From: CAZHBA01 sp964530225
GTDB taxonomy: Bacteria > Pseudomonadota > Alphaproteobacteria > UBA6615
Length of the DNA: 64,000 nt
NCBI GenBank assembly: GCA_964530225.1
Contig: CAZHBA010000064.1
Location: 1-64,000 of the forward strand
Reading direction: 5' to 3'
Part shown: one piece after another, positions 46,095-56,158 of the stretch
Layout: every line of letters begins with the position of its first letter
Numbering within the stretch: position 1 is the first letter of the stretch
Translations under genes and position numbers: made by a program
The notes under the pieces: generated by a model
What the model was told of the DNA's origin: nothing
What the model saw: the letters and a program-made list of their open reading frames with translations, nothing else
The model's database searches: none

Positions 46095-46811
46095 TTATTC
46101 CGGCTCGACGACGGTCACACTGGCCTGATCGGTTTTTGGGCGGTCCTCGTCGAGGATGACCCCTTCCACCTGATAATGGATCAGTTCGGCAATGTTGGTT
46201 GCCAAGTCGCCGATGCGCTCGATATTGCGGGCGACGAATAGCAGATGGGTGCAGGGCGTGATGTTGCGCGGGTCTTCCATCATGTAGGTTAGTAACTCAC
46301 GAAACAAGCTATCGTACATGTCGTCGACTTCGGTGTCGCGTATCCAAACTTCGTGTGCCTTAGCGACGTCGTTGTTGGCAAAGGCATCGAGCACGTCCTT
46401 GGTCATCTCGCGCACCATGCGGCCCATGCGCGGGATGGTGAATAAAGGCTTTACCGGCGGCATCTGATTGAGGGCGACGGTGCGCTTGGCAACGTTCTTG
46501 GCGTAATCGCCGATGCGTTCGACGATCGGCGCGATCTTCAGGCCAGTGACAATATGGCGCAGATCGCCGGCCATCGGCTGCCGCAACGCTAGCAACCTAA
46601 TTGCCATTTCGTCGACTTCGGCGTGCAATACGTCAATTTTCTGGTCGTTTTCGATGGCCGTCTCAGCCAGGGTCGAGTCGCGCTTCTGCAGCGCTTCGAT
46701 CGACTGTTCAAGCTGGGTTTCGGCCAAACCTCCCATGCGGCTAATCAGGTCGCTCAGGTGGGCCAGTTCTTCGTCGAACGATTTGACGATATGGCTATGG
46801 TCTGTCGGCAT
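46095..46811 (-). CDS. phoU: Phosphate transport regulator PhoU
   Basis: PhoU represses PhoR signalling when phosphate is ample and tunes PstSCAB. The 238-residue all-helical protein has two three-helix PhoU repeats: HIVKSFDEELAHLSDLISRM and QPMAGDLRHIVTGLKIAPIV in the first, and ALRQPM- and YMMEDPRNITPCTHLLFVAR in the second, with metal-binding acidic residues in ERIGDYAKN and ERIGDLATN. It lies between pstB and phoB. Confidence 0.97.
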   Translation of the reverse strand: MPTDHSHIVKSFDEELAHLSDLISRMGGLAETQLEQSIEALQKRDSTLAETAIENDQKIDVLHAEVDEMAIRLLALRQPMAGDLRHIVTGLKIAPIVERIGDYAKNVAKRTVALNQMPPVKPLFTIPRMGRMVREMTKDVLDAFANNDVAKAHEVWIRDTEVDDMYDSLFRELLTYMMEDPRNITPCTHLLFVARNIERIGDLATNIAELIHYQVEGVILDEDRPKTDQASVTVVEPE

Positions 46812-46847
46812 GGGTGATTGCCTCTTTTGGTCGGTCAGGTACGCGTT

Positions 46848-47705
46848 CTAGCCGAAGCGGCCAGTAATATAATCTTGCGTGCGCTGGTCCTCTGGTTTGG
46901 TGAAAATATGCTCGGTGTCGCCATCTTCGACCAGGATACCGAGGTGGAAAAACGCCGTCCTTTGGCTCACTCGCGCGGCCTGTTGCATCGAGTGGGTGAC
47001 GATGACGATGGTGTAATTTTGGCGCAGCTCGTCCATCAACTCCTCGATCCGCGCGGTGGCGATCGGGTCGAGCGCCGAGCACGGTTCGTCCATCAGTATG
47101 ACCTCGGGATTGACCGCAATGGCGCGGGCGATGCACAGGCGCTGCTGTTGTCCTCCGGACAGGCTGGTGCCTGGCTGATCGAGACGGTCTTTAACCTCGT
47201 CCCATAGTCCGGCGCGGTCCAGGCTGGCCTCGACCAATTCGCCGAGATCGGCCTTGTTAGCGGACATGCCGTGGATGCGCGGGCCGTAGGCGACATTCTC
47301 GTAGATCGATTTCGGGAATGGATTGGGTTTTTGGAAAACCATGCCGACCCGTGCGCGCAACTGCACCACATCGATATCGTGGTCATAGACGTTGGCGCCG
47401 TCGAGCAAGATCGTTCCGCTAACGCTGCAGCTATTGATGGTATCGTTCATACGGTTCAGGCAGCGCAGAAATGTCGACTTGCCACAGCCCGACGGGCCGA
47501 TGAGCGCCGTGACTTCATTTTCGTAAACCTCCAGAGAGACCCCGTCGAGGGCCTGCTTTTCACCATAAAAAACGTCGACATCCGTCGTCGATATCTTGGT
47601 CAGCGCCGCGCCTTCGGTGGCCGGTCTGTCGAGAATAGTTTGGGTCATTCCTGGTGCCGTTGTTTTTTCCGTGGTGGCTATTTGAATAACCAAGTTATTC
47701 GTCAT
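46848..47705 (-). CDS. pstB: Phosphate ABC transporter ATP-binding protein PstB
   Basis: PstB drives high-affinity phosphate uptake. The 285-residue ATPase has [18 protein letters not shown], Walker [21 protein letters not shown], the PstB-type [20 protein letters not shown], signature [14 protein letters not shown] and Walker [16 protein letters not shown]. The first 35 residues are variable; an internal ATG before TQTILDRPA could be the true start. It begins one base after the pstA stop. Confidence 0.97.
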   Translation of the reverse strand: MTNNLVIQIATTEKTTAPGMTQTILDRPATEGAALTKISTTDVDVFYGEKQALDGVSLEVYENEVTALIGPSGCGKSTFLRCLNRMNDTINSCSVSGTILLDGANVYDHDIDVVQLRARVGMVFQKPNPFPKSIYENVAYGPRIHGMSANKADLGELVEASLDRAGLWDEVKDRLDQPGTSLSGGQQQRLCIARAIAVNPEVILMDEPCSALDPIATARIEELMDELRQNYTIVIVTHSMQQAARVSQRTAFFHLGILVEDGDTEHIFTKPEDQRTQDYITGRFG

Positions 47706-47706
47706 T

Positions 47707-49011
47707 CTACCACCGCCTTTCGAATTTCTTACGCAAGATTACGGCCGCCAGATTCATGGCGATTAAAAACGCCAGCAGCACCAGAATTGCTGCCGAGGTT
47801 TTTTCCACGAAAGCGCGTTCCGGCGCATCGGCCCACAAAAACACTTGAATCGGCAAAACTGTTGCTGGATCGGTGAAACTGCGCGGGATATCGACGATAA
47901 AAGCGACCATGCCGATCATTAGCAGCGGTGCGCTTTCACCCAACGCGCGTGCCATGCCGATAATGGTGCCGGTCAGGATGCCGGGCATTGCCAGGGGTAG
48001 AACGTGATGACCGATGGCCTGCAACGGCGATGCCCCCATGGCCAGCGCTGCCTCGTGGATCGATGGTGGTACGGCCTTCAACGCGGCCCGGCCGGCAATG
48101 ATAATAGTGGGTAGCGTCATCAGCGCGAGCACCGTGCCGCCGACAATCGGCGCGGAGCGCGGCATACCAAAAAAGTTTAGAAAAACGGCAAGTCCTAGTA
48201 AGCCGAAAACGATCGACGGTACCGCTGCCAAATTGTTGATGTTAACCTCGATCAGGTCGGTCCAGCGGTTCTTCGGTGCGAACGCTTCCAGATAGGTCGC
48301 GGCCAGCACGCCGACGGGGAAAGATAGCGCTAGAGTTACCACCAAGGTCAGGAACGAGCCGACCGCGGCACCCCAAATGCCCGCTTGCTCGGGCTCGCGG
48401 CTATCGCCGGCGGTAAATAGTGTGGTGTTGAACGAACGCCGCACGTGGCCATCTTCGTTGAGCGCGTCGAACCAGGCGATTTGGTTGTCTTTGACCCGGC
48501 GGTCGGATTGTGCGACGTCGCGTGGTATCTGTCCTTTGTTGAAGGAATCAATATCGGCGGACGATTTGATCCAGATACGTTGGGTGGTGCCAACAAGCTC
48601 AGGCTCGGCGAGGGCCAGGCTACGCAGTGTCAAATTGGTGCCGCTACTTAAGAGTCGCGCAAGATCGCGTTTTGACCGGCGACCCTTAACGTTAGGGAAT
48701 ATTCTAGTTAGGCTGGCCCGCGCCAGTTTGCGGTAGTTGGCGGTGGCCAAAACCTCTGGATCGCGTTTGCCTTTGGGGTCAATGATAGCGGGGTCGAAGT
48801 GAACATCGAGTGCGATCTCGGTTTGCGTGAAGGCGCTAAAACCGGTGGCGATAATGCTGCCGAGTAGGAGCGCCAGTATTCCAACCGCCAACAGAATCGC
48901 CGCGATGCCATACAGCCGGAACCGGGCCTCGGCGCGGTAACGTTTGCGCAGGCGCGCAGCTGATAAATCCGGCTTTCGTTGGCCAACTAGTGTGGCGAAG
49001 AGATCAGTCAT
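47707..49011 (-). CDS. pstA: Phosphate ABC transporter permease PstA (long form)
   Basis: PstA is one of two membrane subunits of the phosphate importer. From ATG 49011 the protein has 434 residues, far longer than E. coli PstA (296), because of an N-terminal region (about residues 1-190; DUF3333-like) with a membrane segment and a periplasmic domain. The transport domain follows with [40 protein letters not shown], and the EAA-like loop [24 protein letters not shown]. The start overlaps pstC by 8 bases; codons back to 49122 are inside pstC. Confidence 0.95.
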   Translation of the reverse strand: MTDLFATLVGQRKPDLSAARLRKRYRAEARFRLYGIAAILLAVGILALLLGSIIATGFSAFTQTEIALDVHFDPAIIDPKGKRDPEVLATANYRKLARASLTRIFPNVKGRRSKRDLARLLSSGTNLTLRSLALAEPELVGTTQRIWIKSSADIDSFNKGQIPRDVAQSDRRVKDNQIAWFDALNEDGHVRRSFNTTLFTAGDSREPEQAGIWGAAVGSFLTLVVTLALSFPVGVLAATYLEAFAPKNRWTDLIEVNINNLAAVPSIVFGLLGLAVFLNFFGMPRSAPIVGGTVLALMTLPTIIIAGRAALKAVPPSIHEAALAMGASPLQAIGHHVLPLAMPGILTGTIIGMARALGESAPLLMIGMVAFIVDIPRSFTDPATVLPIQVFLWADAPERAFVEKTSAAILVLLAFLIAMNLAAVILRKKFERRW

Positions 49012-50386
49012 ATTCTTCCCGATAGCGCCGCACGACCATGAGCGCGACGATGTTGAGGGCCAGTGTAACCAGGAAGAGCACCAATCCCAGAGCGAACGCC
49101 GCCAGGGTTTTGGCGCTATCAAACTCCTGATCGCCGACCAGCAGCGTGACGATTTGTACCGTCACCGTGGTCACCGCTTCGAACGGGTTAGCGGTTAAAT
49201 TTGCGGCGAGGCCGGCGGCCATAACGACGATCATAGTCTCGCCGATAGCGCGGCTGACGGCTAACAAAACGGCGCCGACGATGCCATGAAGCGCGGCTGG
49301 AAGAACGACCTGGCGCACTGTTTCCGACGGTGTGGCACCGAGCGCATAAGCACCATCGCGTAACGATTGGGGAACGGCGTTGATAACATCGTCGGATAGC
49401 GACGAGACGAAGGGTATGATCATCACGCCCATCACCAGGCCCGCCGCCAAAGCGCTTTCCGAGGCGACACCGATGCCCAATTGTTCGCCGAAACCACGCA
49501 AGGCGGGGCCGATGGTCAACGCGGCGAAAAAGCCGTAAACGACGGTCGGTATGCCGGCCAGTATCTCGAGCAACGGTTTGACTACCGAGCGCATGGCGGG
49601 CGAGGCGTACTCGGCCATGTAGATGGCCGACAAAAGCCCGATTGGCACGGCGACCGCCATGGCGATAATGGTGATCAACAGGGTGCCAGCAAAGATCGGC
49701 ACCGCGCCGAACGAACCCGAGCCACCGACCTGGTCCTCGCGCAGTGCGGTTTGCGGGCTCCAGTTGAGCCCAAACAAAAACTCGAATGGCGAGACGATGT
49801 CGAAGAAGCGTATGGATTCGAACAGCAGCGACAAGACAATACCGACGGTAGTTAACACCGCGATGATCGACGCGATCACTAGGAGCCAATGAACGGTGCC
49901 TTCGACCATGGGCCGTGCCCGCAGGTTTGGTTTAATGCGCCGTCGCCCGACCGCCAAGCCACCGATCGCGGCTGCCAGGCCAACCACGGCCATAGCGGCA
50001 AAGCTGATACCGCGTAGCTCGTTATACCGGTCGGCGGCTGTAAGCACCGCGGTATCGGGTGCCCGGCTGGAGATGTTACCAGTGGCAATATTGCGGATGT
50101 CGTTGATCAGAAGATTGAGCTCACCAGCCGGTAGCGCTTGAGCGGCCGCGGGCAGGCCACCGACCAGGATCGATTCGACGATCTGTGGTTCGAAGGCCAG
50201 CCACAGGCCAACGATCAAGAGCGCTGGCAGGCCGCAAAAAAGGGCGACATATGCGCCGTAATAGCCCGGTAGCGAATGTAGCGAACGGCGATTACCACCC
50301 GCCGTTCGTAAGACCTGCCGCCGGCCCAGCCGGTAGGCAAAAGCCGTGAGCAGCAGCAGAATGGTGATCAATATGAAGGAATCCAT
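49004..50386 (-). CDS. pstC: Phosphate ABC transporter permease PstC (long form)
   Basis: PstC is the second membrane subunit. At 460 residues it exceeds the E. coli protein (319) because of an N-terminal extension with two membrane segments flanking a periplasmic loop. The permease core has GAVPIFAGTLLITIIAMAVA, VKPLLEILAGIPTVVYGFFA and DGAYALGATPSETVRQVVLP (the EAA-like coupling loop). This long form is usual in alphaproteobacteria. It follows pstS on the minus strand. Confidence 0.96.
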   Translation of the reverse strand: MDSFILITILLLLTAFAYRLGRRQVLRTAGGNRRSLHSLPGYYGAYVALFCGLPALLIVGLWLAFEPQIVESILVGGLPAAAQALPAGELNLLINDIRNIATGNISSRAPDTAVLTAADRYNELRGISFAAMAVVGLAAAIGGLAVGRRRIKPNLRARPMVEGTVHWLLVIASIIAVLTTVGIVLSLLFESIRFFDIVSPFEFLFGLNWSPQTALREDQVGGSGSFGAVPIFAGTLLITIIAMAVAVPIGLLSAIYMAEYASPAMRSVVKPLLEILAGIPTVVYGFFAALTIGPALRGFGEQLGIGVASESALAAGLVMGVMIIPFVSSLSDDVINAVPQSLRDGAYALGATPSETVRQVVLPAALHGIVGAVLLAVSRAIGETMIVVMAAGLAANLTANPFEAVTTVTVQIVTLLVGDQEFDSAKTLAAFALGLVLFLVTLALNIVALMVVRRYREEYD

Positions 50387-50416
50387 CGGACGATTATCGT
50401 GGCGGGTGTTGGATCT

Positions 50417-51427
50417 CTACGGGGACAATATTTGCAAGGCGGTAGCGGCTTTCATCGCCGCTTGCCGTTTGTCGTCAGGAAGCGGAATCAACCCCTTGTC
50501 GATCAGGTAACCGTCGGGTCCCCAGGTACTTTCGCTGGTGAATTCGCGAACGAATTCCTTGATGCCGGGGACCACGCCAACATGCTGTTTCTTGACGTAA
50601 AAGTACAGCGAGCGGGATACCGGATAATTACCGTCGGCGATCATTTCGAATTCGGCTGGTACGCCATCGATCATGGCACCTTTTATCTTGTCGGCGTTTT
50701 GATCGAGGAAACTGAACCCCAAAATACCCAGCGCGTTCGGGTTAGTCTCGAGCTTTTGCACGATCAGATTGTCGTTCTCGCCGGCTTCGATAAAGGCACC
50801 GTCTTCACGGATGATATGACAGGCCCTGTTGGTAAGGCCGAGCTCTTTGGTGCCGGCGGCCTGTTTACAGCCGCCCTCCATGGCGATTTCAACGAAGGCG
50901 TCGCGGGTGCCACTGGTCGGCGGCGGGCCGAACACCTCGATCTTCTGCTGCGGCAGCTTCGGATCGATGTCGCTCCACATCTTGTAGGGATTAGCAACTA
51001 ATTTGCCGTCGACCGGTACCTTCTTCGCCAACGCCAAAAATACCTGAGCGAGCGTCAAGTCGAAATCAGGCCCTACCTTCGAGCTGCCGAGCACGATGCC
51101 GTCGAAGCCGATTTTGACCTCGGTGATATTGATGCCGTTTGCCGTGCACTTCTTGAATTCGGATTTCTTGATGCGCCGCGAAGAATTGGTGACATCGGGA
51201 TGTTCTTTTCCGACGCCGGCGCAGAATAACTTCATGCCGCCACCGGAACCCGTTCTCTCGACCACCGGTGTTTTAAACTTGGTGGTTTTGCCGAACTGCT
51301 CGGCGACGGTGGTGGAAAAAGGAAAGACCGTTGATGAACCGACGATGCGAATCTGGTCGCGCGCTTCCGCTGCGCCTATCGTGGCGAAGGTGATCGCTGC
51401 AGCTAATGTAAGAATTCTTGTGCACAT
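50417..51427 (-). CDS. pstS: Phosphate ABC transporter substrate-binding protein PstS
   Basis: PstS is the periplasmic phosphate receptor. From ATG 51427 (AGGGA upstream) the 336-residue protein has a signal peptide ending about residue 22 (IGAAEA), then RDQIRIVGSSTVFPFSTTVA, ERTGSGGGMKLFCAG, DGIVLGSSK, GPPPTSGTRDAFVEIAMEG and a C-terminal STWGPDGYLIDKGLIPLP. The upstream codons to 51487 precede the signal and have no support. A strong three-repeat Pho box lies about 100 bases upstream. Confidence 0.96.
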   Translation of the reverse strand: MCTRILTLAAAITFATIGAAEARDQIRIVGSSTVFPFSTTVAEQFGKTTKFKTPVVERTGSGGGMKLFCAGVGKEHPDVTNSSRRIKKSEFKKCTANGINITEVKIGFDGIVLGSSKVGPDFDLTLAQVFLALAKKVPVDGKLVANPYKMWSDIDPKLPQQKIEVFGPPPTSGTRDAFVEIAMEGGCKQAAGTKELGLTNRACHIIREDGAFIEAGENDNLIVQKLETNPNALGILGFSFLDQNADKIKGAMIDGVPAEFEMIADGNYPVSRSLYFYVKKQHVGVVPGIKEFVREFTSESTWGPDGYLIDKGLIPLPDDKRQAAMKAATALQILSP

Positions 51428-51529
51428 GCGGATTTCCCTGTGCTCGATCTTGGGCTTCTTGCACAGATGCGGCGGTGCAAACACCACTCTGCAAGTGCTG
51501 GAAACCTAGGGGAGGTCCACGACCTATCT

Positions 51530-51558
51530 ATGTCAGTTATATTGCAGTTGTGTGACAG
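51530..51558 (-). promoter_or_regulatory. Pho box upstream of pstS
   Basis: Read on the minus strand, CTGTCAC, CTGCAAT and CTGACAT occur as 7-base units separated by 4-base spacers (ACAA and ATAA), that is, at exact 11-base intervals. The consensus Pho-box unit is CTGTCAT. Three repeats suggest a strong PhoB site. It lies between the phoR stop and the pstS start, so the pst-phoU-phoB segment has its own PhoB-activated promoter separate from phoR. Confidence 0.85.
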
Positions 51559-51583
51559 GCGGTCCGAAAGTCGGCAATATCCG

Positions 51584-53029
51584 CTAATTCGCCACCGCGG
51601 CGGCGATATCGCTATTGCCTGCCGTGTTTGCGGCGCTGGCGAACCGCAGGGTTACTGAAAAAGTGCTGCCCTGACCCTCGACGCTGTTAATGGCCAAATT
51701 ACCCCGATGGCGGTTGACAATATGCTTGACGATGGCCAACCCTAATCCGGTTCCACCCAGCTCGCGCGAACGCGCCGTGTCGATGCGATAAAAACGCTCG
51801 GTGAGCCGCGGCAGATGTTCGCGTGAAATACCGTCGCCCTGATCGGCAATCGAAATCGTAATTGCGCCTGACCCTGCCACCTTGGATCCGATATGCACGG
51901 TCGTGCCTTCGTGCCCGTATTTAATAGCGTTCTCAATCAGGTTTTGGAATAGCTGGGTCAGTTCGTCCCGGTCGCCGACGACCGGGTTGGTTATCGCGTC
52001 GAGCTCCAGCGAGACGGTGATGCTGCGCTCGTGCGCTTGGGGTACCAGCAGGTCGGCCACCGACTGGATGACGCCGCGCAAATCGATGTCGTCGTTGGGT
52101 AGTGTGTGCTCGTTCATCTCTATTTGCGACAACGACAGCAGATCGTCGACCAATCGTCCCATGCGGCCCGACTGGGTCGCCATAAGGGCGAGAAAACGCT
52201 CACGCGCCTCGGCATCGTTCTTGGCTGTGCCGCGCAAAGTCTCGATGAAGCCCGTCAAAGACGTTAGCGGTGTTCGTAATTCGTGACTTACATTGGCGAC
52301 AAAGTCAGCGCGCGACTGCTCGCTACGCCGCTGGGTGGTGGCATCGCGCAATAACAACAGGGCAATCGCGTCGTTGTCGTCGACCTCGGCGCTGGTGATC
52401 GCTGCGACCCGCGCCTCGAACGCTTGGTCGATGTGGTCGGCGAAGGTGAACTCAACGGCCCGGTTGGTAGCGCCGGTAAGAACCTCATCGACGGCTTCCA
52501 GGACGACCGGCTGTCTCAGCACTGCCGACAAATCGCGGCCACGCAAATCACCTTCCGGCCGGCCTTCGGCGAGCAACATGCGTGCCGCCGCGTTGGCATA
52601 GATCAGGCGTGAATACCGGTCCAACGTCATCAACGGATCAGGTAAGGCATCGAACAGGGTGGCCGCCGCGGCCAGTCCGTTGGTTAAGGTCTTGCGGTCA
52701 CGGCTCCAGTTACGCTCCAGTCGTTGGAACGCTGCCGTCAGGTCGCCGATCGCGCCGCCGCCGGGGTCGGTAAGCGCATCGCCCGTGTCTTCGGATTGCG
52801 ACGTGGTGTTGCCGGCAATCATCTCATCGATATGAAGCTGTAATTGTCTGAGGCAGCGGACAGGCCGGACCGATAGAAACGCCGCCAGTGCGAGCAGCGC
52901 CAGGCCCGCTATGATCGCCGGCTCGATGGCAAGCTCGCCGAGGCCAACCAATACCGCGAGCACCGCCACTCCGGCTAAAGTGAAGGCCAGGGAGGCTCTC
53001 AGTATATGTTTGGTGTTGGGAGTCGCCAC
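51584..53029 (-). CDS. phoR: Phosphate regulon sensor histidine kinase PhoR
   Basis: PhoR phosphorylates PhoB under phosphate limitation. The 481-residue protein has two membrane segments (about residues 10-30 and 35-53), a cytoplasmic linker, a PAS-like domain (about 120-230; LFDALPDPLMTLDRYSRLIY), an H box FVANVSHELRTPLTSLTGFI, and a catalytic domain with LFQNLIENAIKYG (N box), ISIADQGDGI (G1) and RELGGTGLGLAIVKHIV (G2). It starts at GTG 53029 with a weak ribosome site. Its start lies 9 bases after the stop of a truncated maeB gene. Confidence 0.95.
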   Translation of the reverse strand: MATPNTKHILRASLAFTLAGVAVLAVLVGLGELAIEPAIIAGLALLALAAFLSVRPVRCLRQLQLHIDEMIAGNTTSQSEDTGDALTDPGGGAIGDLTAAFQRLERNWSRDRKTLTNGLAAAATLFDALPDPLMTLDRYSRLIYANAAARMLLAEGRPEGDLRGRDLSAVLRQPVVLEAVDEVLTGATNRAVEFTFADHIDQAFEARVAAITSAEVDDNDAIALLLLRDATTQRRSEQSRADFVANVSHELRTPLTSLTGFIETLRGTAKNDAEARERFLALMATQSGRMGRLVDDLLSLSQIEMNEHTLPNDDIDLRGVIQSVADLLVPQAHERSITVSLELDAITNPVVGDRDELTQLFQNLIENAIKYGHEGTTVHIGSKVAGSGAITISIADQGDGISREHLPRLTERFYRIDTARSRELGGTGLGLAIVKHIVNRHRGNLAINSVEGQGSTFSVTLRFASAANTAGNSDIAAAVAN

Positions 53030-53038
53030 GGGTAATCG

Positions 53039-53194
53039 CTATTGCGCTGCTACGCCGGGCGAGTAGGCCAACGACAAATCTTGTTGGGTGGTCAAAGGCT
53101 TTGGCGGCGCCATCGTGATTTTGCTGGGCTCGCCAGATTTGTGCATCTGCAATGCATTAATATCGAGCTGACCCAGTTCCCGTTTTTCGGTCAT
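53039..53194 (-). pseudogene. maeB: N-terminal stub of maeB (NADP-dependent malic enzyme)
   Basis: The minus-strand ATG at 53194 opens a 51-codon frame: INALQMHKSGEPSKI, PKPLTTQQDLSLAYSPGVAA, then TAG at 53041-53039. This is the conserved N-terminus of large malic enzymes (family pattern HxSGRPGKIEVVPTKP and RDLALAYSPGVA), which normally run on for some 700 residues. Gene order supports it: maeB is often divergent from mutS in alphaproteobacteria. The break falls right at the start of phoR, so a rearrangement that placed the pho cluster here probably cut the gene. A short peptide could be made, but it lacks catalytic residues. Confidence 0.85.
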
Positions 53195-53362
53195 GACGCT
53201 AGATCATCCTTCGTACGCGTGAACGGTCGCCCATCAACGTGACCGCGCCTGCGTGCGTCGTCAAGCGCTGTCGTGAATTGGAAATTTAGTGTGAGACCTG
53301 ACCCAATATATCCCCGCTTCTCTTTCGGTGATGGCGTTGCGTTCGTATATGATGGAGGCGAC

Positions 53363-56158
53363 ATGTCAGAACCTAGTACCGATACCTCGGCGGTCGATCG
53401 GCAAGCTCTGGACCAAGCGCGTGCCGCTACGGAAGCCCCACACGTGGTTGCAGGCCCGACGCCGATGTTTACCCAATGGCACGAAGCCAAGGCCGCCTAC
53501 CCCGATTGTTTGTTGTTCTTTCGTATGGGTGATTTTTACGAACTGTTTTTCGACGATGCCGTCGCCGCGGCCGAAGCGCTCGACATTGCGCTGACCAGGC
53601 GCGGCCATCAAGATGGCACGCCGGTGCCGATGGCTGGTATACCTGTGCACACCGCAGAACAATATTTGCCTAAGCTGATCAAGGCCGGTTACCGGGTTGC
53701 GGTCTGTGAGCAGGTCGAAGATCCGGCGGTGGCAAAAAAACGCGGCTCTAAATCAATCGTGCGCCGCGAAGTGGTACGCGTCGTTACCCCCGGCACGCTG
53801 AGTGAAGACGTCTTGCTCGACGCCCGCCAGCACAATTATCTGGCAGCGATTGCCGTCTCCGACACTGGGCTCGGGCTCGCCTGGCTCGACATGTCGACCG
53901 GTGAGGTGTGGTTACAGCCCCTGGGTACACGCGCGCATGCGCCGCTGAATCTGCCAGTGGCGCTGGCGCGCGTTTCTCCCGGTGAGCTCCTGCTTCCCGA
54001 GTCGCTGGTCGAAGAGCCGGCGCTATTCGAAACCTGGGCCGAGATGCGCGGCGTGATGACGCCGCTACCCGCCAGCCGCTTCGATTCGGCCAACGCCGAA
54101 CGGCGACTCACCGAGTATTACGCCGTTGCCACCTTGGAGCCGTTCGGTGCGCTAGGCCGAGCGGAAACGGCAGCGGCGGGCGCTTTGCTTGATTATCTGT
54201 CGCTGACACAGGTCGATCGTATGCCGCGGCTGGCGCGCCCGTTGATGTTGCCACCGCCGGGTACCGCCGGTGGCGTCATGGAAATAGATCCGGCGACGCG
54301 GCGTAATCTCGAACTGACGCAAACCCTGACAGGTGTGCGCACCGGATCGGTACTGGCGGTAATCGACCAAACCGTGACCGGTGCCGGAGCGCGGTTGCTT
54401 GCCGAACGCCTCACCGCGCCGTTGACCGATGTCGAAACCATTGTCGGACGCCTCGACCTGGTGTCTGCGTTCGTTGAGGCGCCGGCGCTGCGCGAAGGTG
54501 TCCGCGATAGTTTGCGCGAATGTCCCGATATCGAGCGCGCGCTATCGCGTCTTGGTCTGAGTCGCGGCGGCCCGCGCGACCTCGCTGCTATTCGTGCCGG
54601 CCTGTCCGGCGCAGCGATGTTGCGCGAACATCTGGCGGCACACCTGGCCGAAGTACCGGCCCCGGACGAGCTGACAGCGCTGTGCGACGAGCTGGGTGTT
54701 CACGATGTTCTAACTGAGCGCTTGGGCCGGGCGCTGGCCGACACTCTTCCCTTGCAGGCGCGCGATGGCGGCTTTATCGCCCGCGGCTACTCCGACGCAC
54801 TCGACGAACAGGACCAGTTGCGCGATGTGAGCCGCCAGACCATCGCCAAGTTGCAAAGCCGCATCGCCGAGGCGACTGGTATCACGGCGCTGAAGATCAA
54901 GCACAATAATGTCCTGGGCTACTTCATCGAGGTTACTGCCGTGCAGGCCGACAAGCTGATGGAGGATGGCAAGGAAGCGCTCGCCGACCGGCACGGACTG
55001 ATCCACCGACAGACCATGGCTAACGCCATGCGCTTCACCACGGTTGAACTGTCGGATCTCGAGGACCGAATTTCGCGCGCTGGCGAGCGGGCATTGGCGA
55101 TTGAGCTCGAACTGTTCGACGACCTCACCGGTGAGGTTCTAGGCCGCGGCGATAAAATTGCCAAGGCGGCGCGCACCATAGCCGCGCTCGATGTGGCAGC
55201 CGGGTTAGCGGAGCTCGCGGTGGTCCAGCGCTACTGTCGGCCGAGCGTGCACGACGGCACGGCATTTCGCATTGTTGACGGCCGCCATCCGGTGGTCGAG
55301 GCGGTTCTCGACGATGGCGCGGGCACCTTTGTCGCCAATAATTGCGACCTGTCAAGCGAAGCCGCCGTTGACCTGGACGGAGGCCGATTGTGGCTGCTAA
55401 CCGGTCCCAACATGGCGGGCAAGAGCACGTTCCTGCGCCAGAATGCTTTGATCGCGCTGCTGGCACAGATCGGTTCGTTCGTTCCTGCCGCCGAGGCCGA
55501 GATCGGCGTCGTCGACCGGTTGTTCAGCCGCGTCGGCGCGGCCGACGATCTGGCGCGTGGACGCTCTACCTTCAGGGTCGAGATGGTCGAAACCGCGGCG
55601 ATCCTCAATCAGGCAAGCGAACGTAGCTTGGTTATCCTCGACGAGATCGGCCGTGGTACCGCGACGTTCGACGGTCTGTCGATCGCTTGGGCGACGATCG
55701 AACATCTGCACGAAGAAAATTGCTGCCGCACCTTGTTCGCTACCCATTTTCATGAGTTGACTGGCCTCGCCGCGCGCCTTGACCGGCTGGTATGCCGCAC
55801 CATGCGGGTCAAGGAATGGCAGGGCGACGTGATATTTATGCACGAGGTAGTACCGGGTACAGCCGACCGTTCCTACGGAATTCATGTAGCGCGCTTGGCG
55901 GGTTTGCCGCCGGCGGTTTTGGGCCGTGCGGAAGAGGTGCTGGCACTACTCGAAAAGGACGACCAGGGTAACGCGCTGGGCCGGTTAGCCGACGATCTGC
56001 CGTTGTTCCACGCCGTGGCGCCGAACGCGCGTGATGGGGAAACCGCTGAGCACTATGACCCGGTGCGCGCCTTGTTGGCCGAGACCAACCCCGACGCGTT
56101 AACGCCGCGCGATGCGCTCGAACTACTGTATCGCCTCAAGGCGGCGCTGAATGGGTAA
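53363..56158 (+). CDS. mutS: DNA mismatch repair protein MutS
   Basis: MutS recognises mismatches and recruits MutL. The 931-residue protein has the mismatch-reading [15 protein letters not shown] in domain I (Phe and Glu contact the mispair), [15 protein letters not shown] in the lever region, the clamp, and an ATPase with Walker [16 protein letters not shown] near residue 680 and Walker [21 protein letters not shown] near residue 758. GGAGG at 53354-53358 fixes the ATG at 53363. It overlaps the MFS gene by 8 bases. Confidence 0.97.
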   Translation: MSEPSTDTSAVDRQALDQARAATEAPHVVAGPTPMFTQWHEAKAAYPDCLLFFRMGDFYELFFDDAVAAAEALDIALTRRGHQDGTPVPMAGIPVHTAEQYLPKLIKAGYRVAVCEQVEDPAVAKKRGSKSIVRREVVRVVTPGTLSEDVLLDARQHNYLAAIAVSDTGLGLAWLDMSTGEVWLQPLGTRAHAPLNLPVALARVSPGELLLPESLVEEPALFETWAEMRGVMTPLPASRFDSANAERRLTEYYAVATLEPFGALGRAETAAAGALLDYLSLTQVDRMPRLARPLMLPPPGTAGGVMEIDPATRRNLELTQTLTGVRTGSVLAVIDQTVTGAGARLLAERLTAPLTDVETIVGRLDLVSAFVEAPALREGVRDSLRECPDIERALSRLGLSRGGPRDLAAIRAGLSGAAMLREHLAAHLAEVPAPDELTALCDELGVHDVLTERLGRALADTLPLQARDGGFIARGYSDALDEQDQLRDVSRQTIAKLQSRIAEATGITALKIKHNNVLGYFIEVTAVQADKLMEDGKEALADRHGLIHRQTMANAMRFTTVELSDLEDRISRAGERALAIELELFDDLTGEVLGRGDKIAKAARTIAALDVAAGLAELAVVQRYCRPSVHDGTAFRIVDGRHPVVEAVLDDGAGTFVANNCDLSSEAAVDLDGGRLWLLTGPNMAGKSTFLRQNALIALLAQIGSFVPAAEAEIGVVDRLFSRVGAADDLARGRSTFRVEMVETAAILNQASERSLVILDEIGRGTATFDGLSIAWATIEHLHEENCCRTLFATHFHELTGLAARLDRLVCRTMRVKEWQGDVIFMHEVVPGTADRSYGIHVARLAGLPPAVLGRAEEVLALLEKDDQGNALGRLADDLPLFHAVAPNARDGETAEHYDPVRALLAETNPDALTPRDALELLYRLKAALNG

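Noticed and set aside
49188..49889. A 233-codon minus-strand frame inside pstC
   Set aside because: It is a basic, Arg/His-rich alternate frame of the pstC coding region.
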